From: Afipia sp. 1NLS2
GTDB lineage: Bacteria; Pseudomonadota; Alphaproteobacteria; Rhizobiales; Xanthobacteraceae
DNA length: 64,000 nt
NCBI RefSeq assembly: GCF_000178995.1
Contig: NZ_ADVZ01000006.1
Span: 1 to 64,000 of the forward strand
Reading direction: 5' to 3'
Both the position numbers and the translations under genes were made by a program. This document shows positions 34,927 through 42,894 of the stretch, in pieces; the stretch's first letter is position 1, and every line of letters starts with the position of its first letter. The notes under the pieces were generated by a model, which saw nothing but the letters and a program-made list of their open reading frames with translations, did no database searches and was not told the origin of the DNA.

Positions 34927-35922
34927 ATGACACACTCACCTATCACGCGCCGACGGTTGATTTCTATTACCGCGATGGCGAGCGGAGTCATCCTGCTTGG
35001 CAAGCGCCGCGCCTTAGCTGATGCCCCGACCCGATGGCAGGGCTCGGCACTAGGTGCGCAAGTGTCGATAGAGATTTATCATTCCGACCGGACGGAAGCT
35101 GAGCGACTCGTTCAGACATGTGTGCAGGACGTTCGGCGGCTTGAGCAGCAGTTCAGCCTTTATCGGCCGGATTCAGCAATCTGCGCGCTCAATCGCACCG
35201 GCGTTCTGGTATCGCCCGACGCCGATATGATCGCGCTGCTCAATGCATCGCTCGAGTTCGCCGTACTGACGGATGGCGCGTTCGATCCCACCGTGCAGCC
35301 GCTATGGGATCTGTATGCCGCACATTTTTCGGAAGCACATCCCGCGCCGGACGGACCAGCTGCAGACAAGCTCGCGCATGTGCTGTCAAAAGTGGGTTAT
35401 CAGCACATCAAGGTCAGTCCCGACCGTGTCGCTCTCTTAAAGCCGGGCAGCGCGATCACGCTGAACGGCATCGCACAGGGCTATGCGACCGATCGCGTCG
35501 CGGAAACACTACGCGCTGCCGGCCTCTCGACGATGCTCGTCAACATGGGTGAGATCCGCGCGATTGGAACAAAACCCGATGGCATCCCATGGCAGGTCGG
35601 CCTTGCTGATCCAGACAGGCCGGGCGTGGTAAGCGAAACCATCGGGCTTGCTGATCGGGCGGTTGCAACAACCGCCGGCGCGGGATTCAGATTCGATGCC
35701 GCCGGCCGCTTTACTCACCTATTTGATCCCCGCACCGGCCACAGCCCATCACGATACCGCTCGGTTAGCATCATCGCCCCGACCGCGACGGAGGCTGACG
35801 CGCTCTCGACAGCTTTCAGCTTACTGCCCGTTTCGCGCATACGCGAGATCGCGGCGTCTCGATCGAACATCCAGGTCCATCTCACCGATTCTGATGGAAA
35901 AACGCGTGTCTACGGAACCTGA
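34927..35922 (+). CDS. nosX: NosX, ApbE-type flavin transferase for NosR
   Basis: The ATG at 34927 has GAAGG 6 bases upstream and is preferred to TTG 34915. The N-terminus has a Tat-like motif (TRRRLISITAMASG). The ApbE fold is shown by DGAFDPTVQPLWDLY, ITLNGIAQGYATDRVAE, LVNMGEIRAIG and VATTAGAGF. It transfers FMN from FAD to the Thr of the D-x-x-S/T-G-A-T motif, which NosR carries at T157. Last gene of the nos operon proper, about 90 bases before the cytochrome c gene. Confidence 0.94.
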   Translation: MTHSPITRRRLISITAMASGVILLGKRRALADAPTRWQGSALGAQVSIEIYHSDRTEAERLVQTCVQDVRRLEQQFSLYRPDSAICALNRTGVLVSPDADMIALLNASLEFAVLTDGAFDPTVQPLWDLYAAHFSEAHPAPDGPAADKLAHVLSKVGYQHIKVSPDRVALLKPGSAITLNGIAQGYATDRVAETLRAAGLSTMLVNMGEIRAIGTKPDGIPWQVGLADPDRPGVVSETIGLADRAVATTAGAGFRFDAAGRFTHLFDPRTGHSPSRYRSVSIIAPTATEADALSTAFSLLPVSRIREIAASRSNIQVHLTDSDGKTRVYGT

Positions 35923-36011
35923 GGCGCTATCTTTCGTCGTTTACCTTTTGCGTCGTGGTACGAACTATTTAACTGGCCCATGATGGGCGATTTCCACGAG
36001 GGAGAAACCAA

Positions 36012-36401
36012 GTGAAAAAGATGATGTTTGTGACTTTGCTGGCTTTGGTTAGCGCCGGTATCAGCCCGGCCCAGGCGCAGGATGCTGCTGCGGGAGAAAA
36101 AGTCTTCGCGGTATGCAAAGCCTGCCATCAGATTGGCGAGAACGCCAAGAACGGCGTCGGACCGGAACTCAATGGCGTAATTGGCCGGAAAGCGGGCAGC
36201 GTGCCGGGGTATAACTATTCCGCAGCCAACAAGAACTCAGGGCTCACTTGGGATGAACCCACATTCCGCGAATACATCAAGGATCCGAAAGCCAAGGTGC
36301 CCGGCACCAAGATGGTCTTTGCCGGATTGAAAGACGAGAAAAAGGTCGACGATCTGACGGCCTTCCTTAAGCAATTCGACGCCAGCGGCAAGAAGAAGTA
36401 A
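36012..36401 (+). CDS. Class I cytochrome c (c550/c2 type), periplasmic
   Basis: 129 residues starting at GTG with GGGAG upstream. The Sec signal ends near PAQAQD. The haem site is CKACH (C35, C38, H39) and the likely axial Met is M101 (PGTKMVFAG), the full class I pattern. It is probably the soluble donor that carries electrons to NosZ, given its place right after nosX and the strong terminator behind it. Separate expression is possible because about 90 bases lie before it. Confidence 0.92.
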   Translation: MKKMMFVTLLALVSAGISPAQAQDAAAGEKVFAVCKACHQIGENAKNGVGPELNGVIGRKAGSVPGYNYSAANKNSGLTWDEPTFREYIKDPKAKVPGTKMVFAGLKDEKKVDDLTAFLKQFDASGKKK

Positions 36402-36430
36402 GCCGCATTTCTCGCCTGGTGGGTGCAATT

Positions 36431-36464
36431 TGATGGTGGCGTCTGCCGGCAGACGCCACCATCA
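36431..36464 (+). terminator. Strong hairpin at the end of the nos / cytochrome c unit
   Basis: A perfect 17-base inverted repeat without loop bases (arms 36431-36447 and 36448-36464, arm start TGATGGTGGCGTCTGCC), followed by a weak T-rich tail (ATTGTTTC). It ends the transcript from the cytochrome c gene and may also serve convergent transcription. Confidence 0.75.
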
Positions 36465-36590
36465 ATTGTTTCCGGCCTTCTGAACGCTCGTTGGTGATGG
36501 CGCCACGACGCTGTCACCCTCGACGCCAGGAGTGAGGCAAGCCTTGGGAGATAGGCCAGCGCAAACAAGCTAAAAGTAAGCGATCTCTCG

Positions 36591-36745
36591 CTATGAGGGT
36601 TCACCGGGCCACATTCGTTGCATTACGCGATCTCTATAAACCAACAGATGTATGATCGCGGCACCGACATGAATGCCGACCACGATGAGCAGTGCCCATT
36701 CCAGGAACTGATGCAGCCCATCGATCTCATGACGTGCCCTGAGAG
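36591..36745 (-). pseudogene. C-terminal remnant of a cytochrome b561
   Basis: The minus strand reads RHEIDGLHQFLEWALLIVVG, then IHVGAAIIHLLVYRDRVMQR and a TAG stop after WPGEPS. This is the last helix and tail of b561-type cytochromes, comparable to the intact gene at 14042. The rest is absent. From 36402 to 37558 only this and the next remnant are recognisable besides the terminator. Confidence 0.65.
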
Positions 36746-36860
36746 CGCGCCTTAATCTCCAATTACCTGGCGCTTCGATCTTCTATTGGGATCAGCGCCT
36801 CGCTTGCATTGGTCCTACCGCTTATCCAGATAAAGACATGCAGCATGTCCACGGAGCGCC

Positions 36861-37457
36861 GTGTCATCCGCAGACCCAATCCATATCGATGTATACGATG
36901 CCGCCCTCAACGAGACCGTCTTCCCAGCGCTCCCGCGCGGTTTTCCCAATCGTGGCCCGGTTGGTCTTGAGGTACGTCATCGCGAGCGGCAGGCTCAGGT
37001 ATGTGCTCCTGAATATACACTCCTGGCGGATGTTTCCGAAGGTGTGGCTGAGATGAAGGCGAAAACCGGCCGCGAGCAGGGGTCCGTTAAGATCGTGAGG
37101 GCGCTAGGCCAATATCGTGAATACTTTGAGCCTGTCGGCTGGTCGGTTCGTGCCGGAGTGGGTCTCAGTGCACAGGCAGCAAAAGGCCCGCCGGTGAGAG
37201 CGGGTCGAGCGCCATGCGGGGTTAAGGTGCAGCCCAGCGGATACCCGGATTATTTCCCGCAATCGCTGCCGAATCCCCAGCCGGCATATTGCTATCCTGA
37301 CGATGCCCTCCCGGAATTTCGTGAGTAGATCAAGAAAGAGTATCTGCCGAAGCAGTTGCCGACCTACCTTTTGGGCAAGGTGAAGCAGAATCAGATCACT
37401 GCCTCGGCAGAAGCTATCAATCCGAAGCGGCTGGCGCCGCCGAAGCTACGTATCTGA
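36861..37457 (+). pseudogene. Unrecognised gene interrupted by an in-frame stop
   Basis: The frame runs MSSADPIHIDVYDAALNETV onward to DDALPEFRE, meets a TAG at 37326-37328, and then continues in the same frame with IKKEYLPKQLPTYLLGKVKQ and a basic tail ending PPKLRI before TGA at 37455. The smooth continuation indicates a single point mutation to a stop or a remnant. The family is not recognised; cysteines at APCGVK and AYCYPDD are the only notable features. Confidence 0.4.
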
Positions 37458-37558
37458 GACACTATGAAAACCGCGCTCCGGCGGGGTTTCATATCTTTGG
37501 AACTCATCTCTTAAGCGCGCGTTGTTTCTTCAGATACAAAGCAACGCGGAGCAGCTAG

Positions 37559-37870
37559 ATGACGGCACAAATTGGCATTCCGGTCGATGCGAGTACTGAA
37601 CAACTTCGCATCATCATCGGGACGCTCTATCTCAGCTTGGCTCGGGCCATAGAGCACATATCAAGGACAGAGAGCCCATCATCGGTTGACGGATTCAAGG
37701 ACCACTTTCTGACAGCACTCAAGAGAGGCGACATCGATATGTCCCTTCTTGATGATGCGAAAACATTCGATTTAGTAGTTTCGATTGTCGAAGGCGCGAT
37801 GGGACGAATGACGCCGCAGCCAACTGATGCGAGTCAGGTAATGGCCTCTCACGTTACGCTCAGGCGGTGA
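37559..37870 (+). CDS. Small conserved protein, family A (103 aa), paralogue of 4537-4794
   Basis: Starts MTAQIGIPVDASTEQLRIII and shares GTLYLSL, LKRGDIDMSLLDDAKTFDLV with the 4537-4794 protein; it has an extra C-terminal tail of about 20 residues (TPQPTDASQVMASHVTLRR). A predicted all-helical soluble protein with no recognised domain. GGAG lies shortly upstream (GCGGAGCAGCTAG-ATG). It stands between decayed genes and the WD40-cytochrome gene, so a link to respiration is only positional. Confidence 0.65.
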   Translation: MTAQIGIPVDASTEQLRIIIGTLYLSLARAIEHISRTESPSSVDGFKDHFLTALKRGDIDMSLLDDAKTFDLVVSIVEGAMGRMTPQPTDASQVMASHVTLRR

Positions 37871-37936
37871 GAGGATAAAATATCGGAGAAACATAAGCCT
37901 CGTGGCCGGCCTTATTAAACGATAGGTCGTCGAACG

Positions 37937-38149
37937 GTGAAACCCGAGACGGAGGCATTTCTGATGTGGGCATTGGATAAAAAACCTCTCCGGGACGAAG
38001 CGGGTGGTGCTGCGGCTTCTCCGGTCTTGGTTGCCGTAGCACTTGCACTTTTCTTGACTCTTGTGCTCGCGATGATCGATCTGCATCGCGAAATGCTGAT
38101 TTCTGCTATCGGCAGTTACGGGCTTAATCCTCTTGTTGTGGGCCCATAG
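37937..38149 (+). CDS. Small single-helix membrane protein (70 aa), uncertain
   Basis: Starts at GTG with MKPETEAFLMWALDKKPLRD and contains one clear membrane helix (ASPVLVAVALALFLTLVLAM) near residues 27-47. No family is recognised and no strong ribosome binding site is seen. It ends 46 bases before the WD40-cytochrome start, so the two could be cotranscribed. Confidence 0.4.
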   Translation: MKPETEAFLMWALDKKPLRDEAGGAAASPVLVAVALALFLTLVLAMIDLHREMLISAIGSYGLNPLVVGP

Positions 38150-38195
38150 CTTGCGGCGTCCCGCCGGCCAACGACGTTGGATACAGAGGCTCGCA

Positions 38196-39488
38196 ATGAC
38201 TCGGGCCGCGTTTGCGGCTGTCATTGCAACAGTGCTGCTTGTTATCATGACGGATGCGGTAATGGCGCAGATGCGCGGTCATGGTGGCCCAGTGCGGGCG
38301 GTTGCGGTATCGCCCGATGGCCGAAGCATTCTGTCGGGCAGCTTCGACACATCTGTGATCCGCTGGTCAGTTGCGACCGGATTTGCGGAACAGGTTTTGC
38401 GGTTTCATTCGAGCGCGGTAAACGCGGTCGTATTCCTGAGCAATAGTCGAATGGCAAGCGCGGGGGTCGATGCACAGATTGCGATCTGGACCGCTGGGCG
38501 CTCGAAGCCGGACACAATTCTTTCAGGCCATGGTGCGCCGGTCGTCGCCCTTGCGGTCTCGCCGGATCGCAGCATGCTGGCATCGGCGTCGTGGGATAGC
38601 AGCGTACGGCTCTGGCCGCAGGATGGCGGCAGCAAGCCGCGCGTGCTCCAGGGTCATTCCCAGAATGTCAATGGTGTTGCCTTCACGCCGGACGGGCAGT
38701 CGCTGGTCAGCGTCGGTTATGACCTGACGCTACGGATATGGCCGTTGGCTGGCGGTGCACCGGAGGTCGTCACTCTGCCGTCCCCGCTGAATGCCGTCGC
38801 GATCGCTCCTGATGGAGGGATTGCGGTCGGTGCTGCGGATGGAAAGATTTATTTTCTGACCAAGGGCGGTAAGAGGACAGGCGAAATCCAGGCTGGCCCG
38901 ACGCCAGTGATCTCGCTCGCAGTTTCGCCGGATGGTGCGTCGCTGGCGGCGGCCAGTATCGGTGGCTCGGTAGCGATTATCGATCGCAAAACGCGGACCG
39001 TCGAGCACACGCTGGTCGGGCCGGGTTTGCCGGTCTGGTCGGTTGCGTTCTTTGGGGACAGCCACACATTGCTGACCGGTGGCGCCGATCACACGATCCG
39101 GCGCTGGAATGCGCTGACCGGCGAGTTGCTTGGGTCTCCGGTTGTGGGTGCGCTCGGCGATCCGCTGGCAGCATTCGCCGGCGATCATGGTGCGAAAATA
39201 TTCCGCTCCTGTATCGCCTGTCACACGTTGTCGGCGAAAGATGAAGTTCGCGCTGGCCCCACACTGGCCGGCATTTTCGGCCGCAGGATCGCGTCGCTGC
39301 CCGGTTACAACTTCTCCGAGGCGCTGAAGAAGATGAATATCGTCTGGAGTCCGGAAACCGTCGCCAAACTGTTCGAGGTCGGACCGGCGGCGTACACGCC
39401 CGGCACCAAGATGCCCGAGCAGCGCATCAATTCGCTGGAAGACCGCAAGGCGCTGACCGATTTTCTCGCCCGCGCCACGACGAAATAA
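38196..39488 (+). CDS. Periplasmic WD40 propeller fused to a C-terminal cytochrome c
   Basis: 430 residues from the ATG at 38196 (AGAGG upstream). A Sec signal (MTRAAFAAVIATVLLVIMTD ending VMAQM) exports it. Residues 30-325 form about seven WD40 repeats (for example GHGGPVRAVAVSPDGRSILS, HGAPVVALAVSPDRSMLASA, GHSQNVNGVAFTPDGQSLVS). The C-terminus is a class I cytochrome c: CIACH with C339, C342, H343 and a likely axial M406 (PGTKMPEQ). It is transcribed toward the polyferredoxin gene, tail to tail with 0 bases between the stops. Its partner may be a periplasmic dehydrogenase or N2O reductase; no direct evidence. Confidence 0.88.
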   Translation: MTRAAFAAVIATVLLVIMTDAVMAQMRGHGGPVRAVAVSPDGRSILSGSFDTSVIRWSVATGFAEQVLRFHSSAVNAVVFLSNSRMASAGVDAQIAIWTAGRSKPDTILSGHGAPVVALAVSPDRSMLASASWDSSVRLWPQDGGSKPRVLQGHSQNVNGVAFTPDGQSLVSVGYDLTLRIWPLAGGAPEVVTLPSPLNAVAIAPDGGIAVGAADGKIYFLTKGGKRTGEIQAGPTPVISLAVSPDGASLAAASIGGSVAIIDRKTRTVEHTLVGPGLPVWSVAFFGDSHTLLTGGADHTIRRWNALTGELLGSPVVGALGDPLAAFAGDHGAKIFRSCIACHTLSAKDEVRAGPTLAGIFGRRIASLPGYNFSEALKKMNIVWSPETVAKLFEVGPAAYTPGTKMPEQRINSLEDRKALTDFLARATTK

Positions 39489-41513
39489 TCAGTTCTTCGG
39501 ACTCTGGTCGCGTGCCCGCAGATAGTCGTCCGTGGTGCGCGGCGCGGGCCGTTCGGGAATGCCGGCAAACGGATCGAAGCCTTCTTCACTCATCGCGATC
39601 ACGCGGCAGTCGGCGCACATCCTGATGGCTTCGGCGCGCTTGTGGGCGTTGGGATACATCCAGTGCCTGCCTTCCAACTTGGCGGCCACGCGGTCGATCG
39701 TGCTTTTGACGCCAAACGGCTTATGACAGCGGACGCAGAGCGCCGGCTCTTCCTCCTTGATCGTGCGGGTGAGAGCGGTGGCCGCGCGGAAATCGATCTG
39801 AGGCACCAGTTCGATCACCTTTTCCGGGCAGGTCGCTTCGCACAAACCACATTGCACGCATGCATCTTCTGCGAACCGCAACATCGGCCGGTCAGGATCG
39901 TCGGACAGCGCGCCGGTCGGGCAGACGGAGACGCAGGACAGGCAAAGGGTGCATCCGTCGAGTTTGATGTTGAGGCTGCCGAATGGTGCTCCTGTGGGCA
40001 GCGCGATGATGTCTACCGGCACTGGCGCGACACGATGCAGCTCCTGCAAGGCAAAGTGCAACACGTCGCGCTTGCGGCCGACGGTCCTGAAGGTGGCCGG
40101 TTGCTGTACGGCCGGCGCGGGTGTCATGGCCCGCAAGGTTGCGCCGAGTTGATCCGGGTCGTCGGTTTCAATCGTGGAGACCCGTTCGCCGTTGAAGCCC
40201 AGCCCACCAAGGATTGCTTCGGCGAGTGCGATGGTTTTCGCAAGTCCGCCGGTCTCGTGGCGGGGGCGCGCCCGCAACAGCAGCCGAAGGTTCGAAGCGC
40301 CATAAGCGAAAGCGGCGGCAATGCTTTCAAACCCAATCTGGGTGACCTCATTGACAGCGAGCGGAAGCACGTTGGCGGGAAGGCCGTCGCCATGGCGCGC
40401 AAGTGCTTCGATCAGCGGGGTGCCATGGTCTCCGTCATGCAGCAGCAGAACGGCATCGGTGCCGCCGGCCTGGTGATAGGCTGCTAGCATCGCCCGCAGT
40501 TTGTGGATCAAGACATCGGCGGGAGGAAGCGCATAGGCTGCGGCCCCGGTCGGGCAAGCCGTGGCGCACTGGCCGCAGCCGGCGCAGATATCGGCGTCGA
40601 TGGCAACATGGTCGCCATTGGGCGTGATCGCGCCAGTCGGACACAGATCGAGGCAGCGGTGACATCCGACGATGTTCGAGCGCGAATGGGCGCACAAGTC
40701 TGCGGTGAAATTGATGTAACGCGGCTTCTCAAAGCTGCCGACAAGATCGCGCGCCTTCAGGATGGCGCGCAGGACCGATGCCGGATCTTTCGGGTCGGCC
40801 CGAAGATAGCCGTCGCGCAAATCGTGTGCCGGGAATAATGGCGGGTTGCCGGAAAGGTCGAGCACGAGATCGCAGCGGGATATCGCGCCATTTCGCGATG
40901 GTTCAAAGACAAGGATGTCGCGTGAAGACGGCAGCGGATGTGCGTAATCGTCGACGGTCAACTCGAAAGCGCCAAGATGGCCCGCCGCGTTGCGGATGGT
41001 TCCCTTGACCACGGGAAAGACCGTGACGCTCGGCGGTGTCAGCTCTCCCGGCTTGTCGAGCAGGAGGGTGACGTCGAGCTGATCGGCCAGCAGTTTGCTG
41101 GCTTCGATCGCACTTTCATCGCGTCCGTACACGAGGATGACACCTTCGCTCGAGAGGTGGACGAGTGGAGGATCCGGGGCACGCTCGGCGGCCGCTGCGA
41201 ACAGGGCAGCCATCTTCGGGCCGGCCTGTGCGCCTTCGCTAGACCAGCCTGCAGTCTCACGGATGTTGACATAGTCGAGCGGGGCTTCGCGCTCGCCTGC
41301 CAATTCCGAGAAGCGCGGGGCTTCCTGGGTGCAGCCGACGGTGATCGCCGCGCCGTCCTGCAGGGCTGCACGGAATTGCTCAGTTTCGGCCCGGCACAAA
41401 TGCCGGAAGGTGGATATATCGGCGCTGATACATGCCTTGCGCACGGTGGTCGCGTCGAGGCTCATCGTATCCTCGCACGAACACATCAGAATCTTCCGTG
41501 GTCGATCCGCCAT
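39489..41513 (-). CDS. Large polyferredoxin of the formate dehydrogenase accessory cluster
   Basis: 674 residues from the ATG at 41513 (MADRPRKILMCSCEDTMSLD), with AGGTGG upstream; a GTG three codons earlier is less likely. No signal peptide, so cytosolic. Four ferredoxin-type sites appear in two pairs: CHRCLDLCP and CAGCGQCATACP in the middle, CTLCLSCVSVCP and CVQCGLCEATCP near the C-terminus. An N-terminal MCSCED and C-terminal CVRCH / CADCR pairs could bind further metal. Proteins of this kind sit beside periplasmic formate dehydrogenases and are thought to aid maturation or cytosolic electron supply. Divergent from the next five overlapping genes. Confidence 0.85.
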   Translation of the reverse strand: MADRPRKILMCSCEDTMSLDATTVRKACISADISTFRHLCRAETEQFRAALQDGAAITVGCTQEAPRFSELAGEREAPLDYVNIRETAGWSSEGAQAGPKMAALFAAAAERAPDPPLVHLSSEGVILVYGRDESAIEASKLLADQLDVTLLLDKPGELTPPSVTVFPVVKGTIRNAAGHLGAFELTVDDYAHPLPSSRDILVFEPSRNGAISRCDLVLDLSGNPPLFPAHDLRDGYLRADPKDPASVLRAILKARDLVGSFEKPRYINFTADLCAHSRSNIVGCHRCLDLCPTGAITPNGDHVAIDADICAGCGQCATACPTGAAAYALPPADVLIHKLRAMLAAYHQAGGTDAVLLLHDGDHGTPLIEALARHGDGLPANVLPLAVNEVTQIGFESIAAAFAYGASNLRLLLRARPRHETGGLAKTIALAEAILGGLGFNGERVSTIETDDPDQLGATLRAMTPAPAVQQPATFRTVGRKRDVLHFALQELHRVAPVPVDIIALPTGAPFGSLNIKLDGCTLCLSCVSVCPTGALSDDPDRPMLRFAEDACVQCGLCEATCPEKVIELVPQIDFRAATALTRTIKEEEPALCVRCHKPFGVKSTIDRVAAKLEGRHWMYPNAHKRAEAIRMCADCRVIAMSEEGFDPFAGIPERPAPRTTDDYLRARDQSPKN

Positions 41514-41614
41514 GGCCGCCACCTGTGTTTCTCGTTATGGGACTCGTATCGAGGGCTTGGAGCCTATAACTATACGGCATCGATGGGAATAGTTGCCGGA
41601 GGCCGTGTCGCCTC

Positions 41615-42358
41615 ATGCGAATCCGTGCGCCGTTCGAACAGACTCTTGATCTGCCGCCGCCGTTCACATTGGTGACGCTGCGTGAGCGAGCGAACGCATT
41701 TACCCATGCAATGGAGATTGCACCAACAAGCGGTGCCGGCACGCTGGTCTATGTCGGGCGCTTCGATCTTGCCGAGTTTGCGGTGGTGCTTGAACCGGAA
41801 GAGCCGCTGCATCTGGCGCGCCGGGCATTTTACGCCGGCATGGTCGCGCTGAGCGACGCACTACTGGCCTATGCGCCACCGCGGAAAATCGTCACGATCG
41901 ACTGGCCGGATGCCATTCGGATCGATGATGGTCTGCTTGGCGGCGGGCGACTGGGGTGGCCGCCGGGCGCACCGGAAGACGAGCCGCCGCCATGGATGGT
42001 GTTCGGCGCGATGATCCGCACCGTGTCGATGAGTGGCGAAGAACCCGGCGTTTACCCGGTGGCAACTGCGCTCGATCAGGAAGGCTTCGACGATATCGGC
42101 GCATCGGGTCTTACTGAAGCATTCGCGCGCCATCTCATGGCAGCCATTCACGGTTGGCAGTCGGATGGATTTGACAGCGTCGCGCGGGAGTTTGTCGAAC
42201 GTCTGCCGCACGCGGCGGGCACCCATTACGGGATCGCCGACAATGGCGACCTGATCGTGACCCACGCGGGAAGAACTGATGTTGGGCGGAGTGCCCTGCT
42301 GCCGGTGCTGCGCACACCGTCATGGCTCGATCCGGAAAGAGGAGGGCCGCGGCTGTGA
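41615..42358 (+). CDS. Biotin/lipoate protein ligase-like protein (DUF4444 type)
   Basis: 247 residues. The central part resembles the BPL/LplA fold: IAPTSGAGTLVYVGRFDLAE, FAVVLEPEEPL, VTIDWPDAIRIDDGLLGGGR, LGWPPGAP. The WPD-x5-DDGLLGGG-R segment parallels the WPNDVLVDGRKLGGI motif of ligases. The GRGRxxR nucleotide loop of true biotin ligases is not visible, so it may bind a cofactor or substrate without ligating. First gene of a five-gene overlapping run; the next start (GTG 42355) overlaps by 4 bases. Confidence 0.75.
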   Translation: MRIRAPFEQTLDLPPPFTLVTLRERANAFTHAMEIAPTSGAGTLVYVGRFDLAEFAVVLEPEEPLHLARRAFYAGMVALSDALLAYAPPRKIVTIDWPDAIRIDDGLLGGGRLGWPPGAPEDEPPPWMVFGAMIRTVSMSGEEPGVYPVATALDQEGFDDIGASGLTEAFARHLMAAIHGWQSDGFDSVAREFVERLPHAAGTHYGIADNGDLIVTHAGRTDVGRSALLPVLRTPSWLDPERGGPRL

Positions 42359-42894
42359 AACTGCTTCGGACGATTGCCCTCGACCCTTCGGACACATTTG
42401 TGTTCGACCCGGTAGCGGAGCCGGGCGAATGGGCGGTGTCCGGCGCTTTCCGGTTCTGGGGCGATGATCCGAATACGCTGCGGGGCAAGGCGCGATCGGC
42501 GTTTCGCGGCGGATTTCTTGGGCTGAAATCGTGGGGCTGGTCGACGCTGGTGGAGGTTGTCGAGGCGACTGACAATGATCGCGCTGCGGTGGTCGACTTG
42601 CTGGCGCAACGACTCGTCGACCGGCTCGGCGCTCCTGATCTCGCGACGGCGCGGCAGGCGGCGGAGGAGGAGGTGAGTTTCGCCGAATCCCTTTGCAACG
42701 AGGCCACGGGTGCCCTGATCGCGGTTCATCGCACAGCGGAAGGTGGCGAGATCCGCGAGAGTTTCCGTGCGTTGCGATCACGCGGCAAGTCGGGGCATAA
42801 GCGCGCATTTGCATTTATGGAAGCGCAGAATGACGAGCCCTCCACGGAGGACGTTGACCTCGCAAATATAACGGCAGAGCATGAGGGCAAATGA
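42355..42894 (+). CDS. DUF6505-type accessory protein
   Basis: 179 residues from GTG 42355. Segments include MKLLRTIALDPSDTFVFDPV, AEPGEWAVSGAFRFWGDD, KARSAFRGGFLGLKSWGWST and ETEEVSFAESLCNE-like helices. No catalytic motif is apparent. It occurs only with formate dehydrogenase accessory genes as far as I recall, and its function is unknown. It overlaps both neighbours by 4 bases. Confidence 0.7.
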   Translation: MKLLRTIALDPSDTFVFDPVAEPGEWAVSGAFRFWGDDPNTLRGKARSAFRGGFLGLKSWGWSTLVEVVEATDNDRAAVVDLLAQRLVDRLGAPDLATARQAAEEEVSFAESLCNEATGALIAVHRTAEGGEIRESFRALRSRGKSGHKRAFAFMEAQNDEPSTEDVDLANITAEHEGK

